Assembly: GCA_015661465.1 (NCBI GenBank)
Contig: DQVZ01000126.1
Coordinates: 1-16,415 of the forward strand
Origin: Aquifex aeolicus
GTDB lineage: Bacteria; Aquificota; Aquificia; Aquificales; Aquificaceae
Reading direction: 5' to 3'
Length of the DNA stretch: 16,415 bases
Position numbers and translations under genes: made by a program. Of the stretch, positions 15,020-16,415 are shown in pieces (within the stretch, counting starts at the first letter, position 1; each line of letters begins with the position of its first letter). Under the pieces are notes generated by a model. It did not search any database. It saw nothing but the letters and a program-made list of their open reading frames with translations, and was not told the origin of the DNA.

Positions 15020-16361
15020 CGTCCTCTCCTAAATACTCTCCACTCTGAACCTCTATCATTTCAAGAGGTATTTTTCCTACGTTAATTATTTTATAAGGCA
15101 CGGATTTAGGTATAAAGAAACTTTCGTTTTCGTGGTAATACTTCCGCCTATCTCCCACCTTCACCTCGGCAGTTCCCTTAAGAATTATAAAGTGAACTGT
15201 TCTGTGGTGATGCATCCTGAGAGGAATTTCCTTCCCTTTCTTTACAACTATCTTCCTTATCTTGTATCTTTCCCCGTTCTCAAGCTTGGTTATACTCCCG
15301 AAGGGAGTAAACATTGTAATATGCTCTATAGCCCTTTCATCTCCTTTCCTTTCTAAATCCTTTACTATTTCCCTCACCTTTTGGGAATCTTCTTTCCTGA
15401 TAATTAGCGTTGCATCTTCAGTTCCAATTATTACAAAGTCTTCTAATCCTACACATGCAATTAGATTTTTACCTTGAGAAAGGAGAAGGGATTTGCGAGT
15501 CTCTAAAATCTCAACATCCCCCACTATTGTGTTTCCGTTAATATCCTTTGTCATGTTATCGTATACGGCTTTCCATGAACCTACATCACTCCACCCCGCT
15601 TCCATCTTCACTACTGCAAGCTTTTCCGTTTTTTCGAGGATTCCATAATCAAAGGATATATTTGGAAACTCCTCAAAAGCCTCTTTAAAATCTTGATACT
15701 TTAGATTTAGCCTTATTTCTGGCATGAGGCGAGTATAGTCTTTAACAATTCTTTCTAAAGTAAATAAAAAAATCCCGCAGTTCCACAAATGTTTCCCGTC
15801 GGATACGTATTCTTCGGCTTTTTCGTAGTTAGGTTTTTCTTCAAATTTTTCAACGTTGTATACACTTTCGATAATGCTGTCTGCAATTTTTATATACCCG
15901 TATCCAGTCTCCGGATATGAAGGTTTTTCACCGAAGAGAACTATGTACCCTTCTTTCGCTACTTTTTCCCCCTTTTTCACAGCTTCAATGAATTTGTCCG
16001 TTTCTTTAATCAAGTGGTCCGATGGAAGAACTAGAATCGTTTCAGAAGGAGGTGTTTCTAGAGATAGAAGTTTTTTTATACCCAAAGCTATAGCCGGTGC
16101 CGTATTTCTCCCCACAGGTTCAACGATTACCTGAACATTCTCAGCTCCTATTTCTTCGAGTTCACCCCTTATCAGCCATTCATATTTTTCCCCCGTGATT
16201 ACGAATATTTCATCTTCGCTTGTAAGCTTCAAAGCCCTTTTCACCGCTTCCTGGAAGAGGGAGTTTTTCGAGAAAAGTCTTATAAACTGTTTGGGAAAGT
16301 TTTCCCTCGAAAGGGGCCAAAGTCTTGTACCTTTTCCACCGCTGAGGATGATTACTTTCAT
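15000..16361 (-). CDS. manC: Mannose-1-phosphate guanylyltransferase / mannose-6-phosphate isomerase, type II
   Basis: The 453-residue product joins two domains. The N-terminal nucleotidyltransferase has the pyrophosphorylase signature GGKGTRLWPLSRENFPKQF (8-26), VLPSDHLI near 112, GYGYIKI, KFEEKPN, LWNCGIFLF and EAGWSDVGSWKAVYDN. The C-terminal cupin (about 345-450) has the isomerase metal-ligand motif HHHRTVHF (384-391), GTAEVKVGD and FFIPKSVPYKIIN. The length is close to XanB/CpsB-type bifunctional enzymes (460-480). It makes GDP-mannose from mannose-1-phosphate and GTP and may also interconvert fructose-6-phosphate and mannose-6-phosphate, feeding LPS or exopolysaccharide synthesis. No other sugar-nucleotide genes are visible here. 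It starts without a Shine-Dalgarno, and its end overlaps the DUF309 gene by 20 bp. Confidence 0.93.
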   Translation of the reverse strand: MKVIILSGGKGTRLWPLSRENFPKQFIRLFSKNSLFQEAVKRALKLTSEDEIFVITGEKYEWLIRGELEEIGAENVQVIVEPVGRNTAPAIALGIKKLLSLETPPSETILVLPSDHLIKETDKFIEAVKKGEKVAKEGYIVLFGEKPSYPETGYGYIKIADSIIESVYNVEKFEEKPNYEKAEEYVSDGKHLWNCGIFLFTLERIVKDYTRLMPEIRLNLKYQDFKEAFEEFPNISFDYGILEKTEKLAVVKMEAGWSDVGSWKAVYDNMTKDINGNTIVGDVEILETRKSLLLSQGKNLIACVGLEDFVIIGTEDATLIIRKEDSQKVREIVKDLERKGDERAIEHITMFTPFGSITKLENGERYKIRKIVVKKGKEIPLRMHHHRTVHFIILKGTAEVKVGDRRKYYHENESFFIPKSVPYKIINVGKIPLEMIEVQSGEYLGEDDVETLE

Positions 16362-16369
16362 AAATCTCT

Positions 16370-16375
16370 ATTTTA
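16370..16375 (-). promoter_or_regulatory. -10-like hexamer TAAAAT before manC
   Basis: On the minus strand TAAAAT lies 8 nt before the manC ATG, with no Shine-Dalgarno between. It would give a leaderless or near-leaderless transcript. No clear -35 is seen in the 40 bp up to the window edge. Confidence 0.4.
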
Positions 16376-16415
16376 GGTTTCTACTCTACAGGAAATAAAT
16401 CTAAATTCACTATCC

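Overview
The window looks like a piece of the chromosome of a thermophilic member of the Aquificaceae (Aquifex or a close relative). The evidence is indirect. Genes are packed with almost no spacing, proteins are rich in Lys, Glu and Ile, AGA/AGG/ATA codons are frequent, and the NtrC-type regulator closely resembles the Aquifex aeolicus NtrC1 family. A fumarate reductase/succinate dehydrogenase flavoprotein, a purB and a mannose-1-phosphate guanylyltransferase sit close together. No gap exceeds 300 bases, and I see no insertion sequence, phage gene or CRISPR array.

Layout. (1) Positions 1-2518, minus strand: a heavy-metal efflux pair, a TolC/CusC-like outer-membrane protein followed by a CusB-like adaptor that runs off the left edge. 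(2) 2545-3062: a divergent intergenic region with a perfect 10-bp inverted repeat, then a small DUF302 protein gene on the plus strand. (3) 3130-7347, plus strand: three overlapping genes for a lipoprotein ABC-type solute-binding protein, a membrane PAS histidine kinase and an NtrC-class sigma-54 activator. (4) 7352-9518: directly behind the activator gene lie two tandem 13-bp dyads and a consensus sigma-54 promoter, followed by genes for a Tat-exported DsrE-like protein and an outer-membrane porin. (5) 9552-12603, plus strand: purB, then the FAD subunit of fumarate reductase/succinate dehydrogenase. (6) 16361-12600, minus strand: manC, a DUF309 protein, tRNA-Met(CAT) and a SurA/PpiD-like membrane-anchored chaperone. 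The chaperone gene converges on the flavoprotein gene with overlapping stop codons.

The most interesting part is 3130-9518, which reads as a self-contained signalling circuit. A periplasmic binding lipoprotein with no transporter partner probably presents a ligand to the kinase. The kinase phosphorylates the activator, and the activator turns on a sigma-54 promoter beside its own gene, producing a periplasmic DsrE-like protein and a porin. The inducing compound cannot be read from sequence. The DsrE-like protein hints at sulfur chemistry, but that is inference.

A second pattern runs through the window. Five genes that appear to start transcripts (solute-binding protein, purB, flavoprotein, SurA-like, manC) lack a Shine-Dalgarno sequence and have a -10-like hexamer only 7-9 nt before the ATG, which suggests leaderless mRNAs. 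Genes inside operons, or with longer leaders, have good ribosome-binding sites. Also notable: the DUF309 gene ends inside the tRNA gene, and its TAG stop codon is formed by tRNA nucleotides 8-10.
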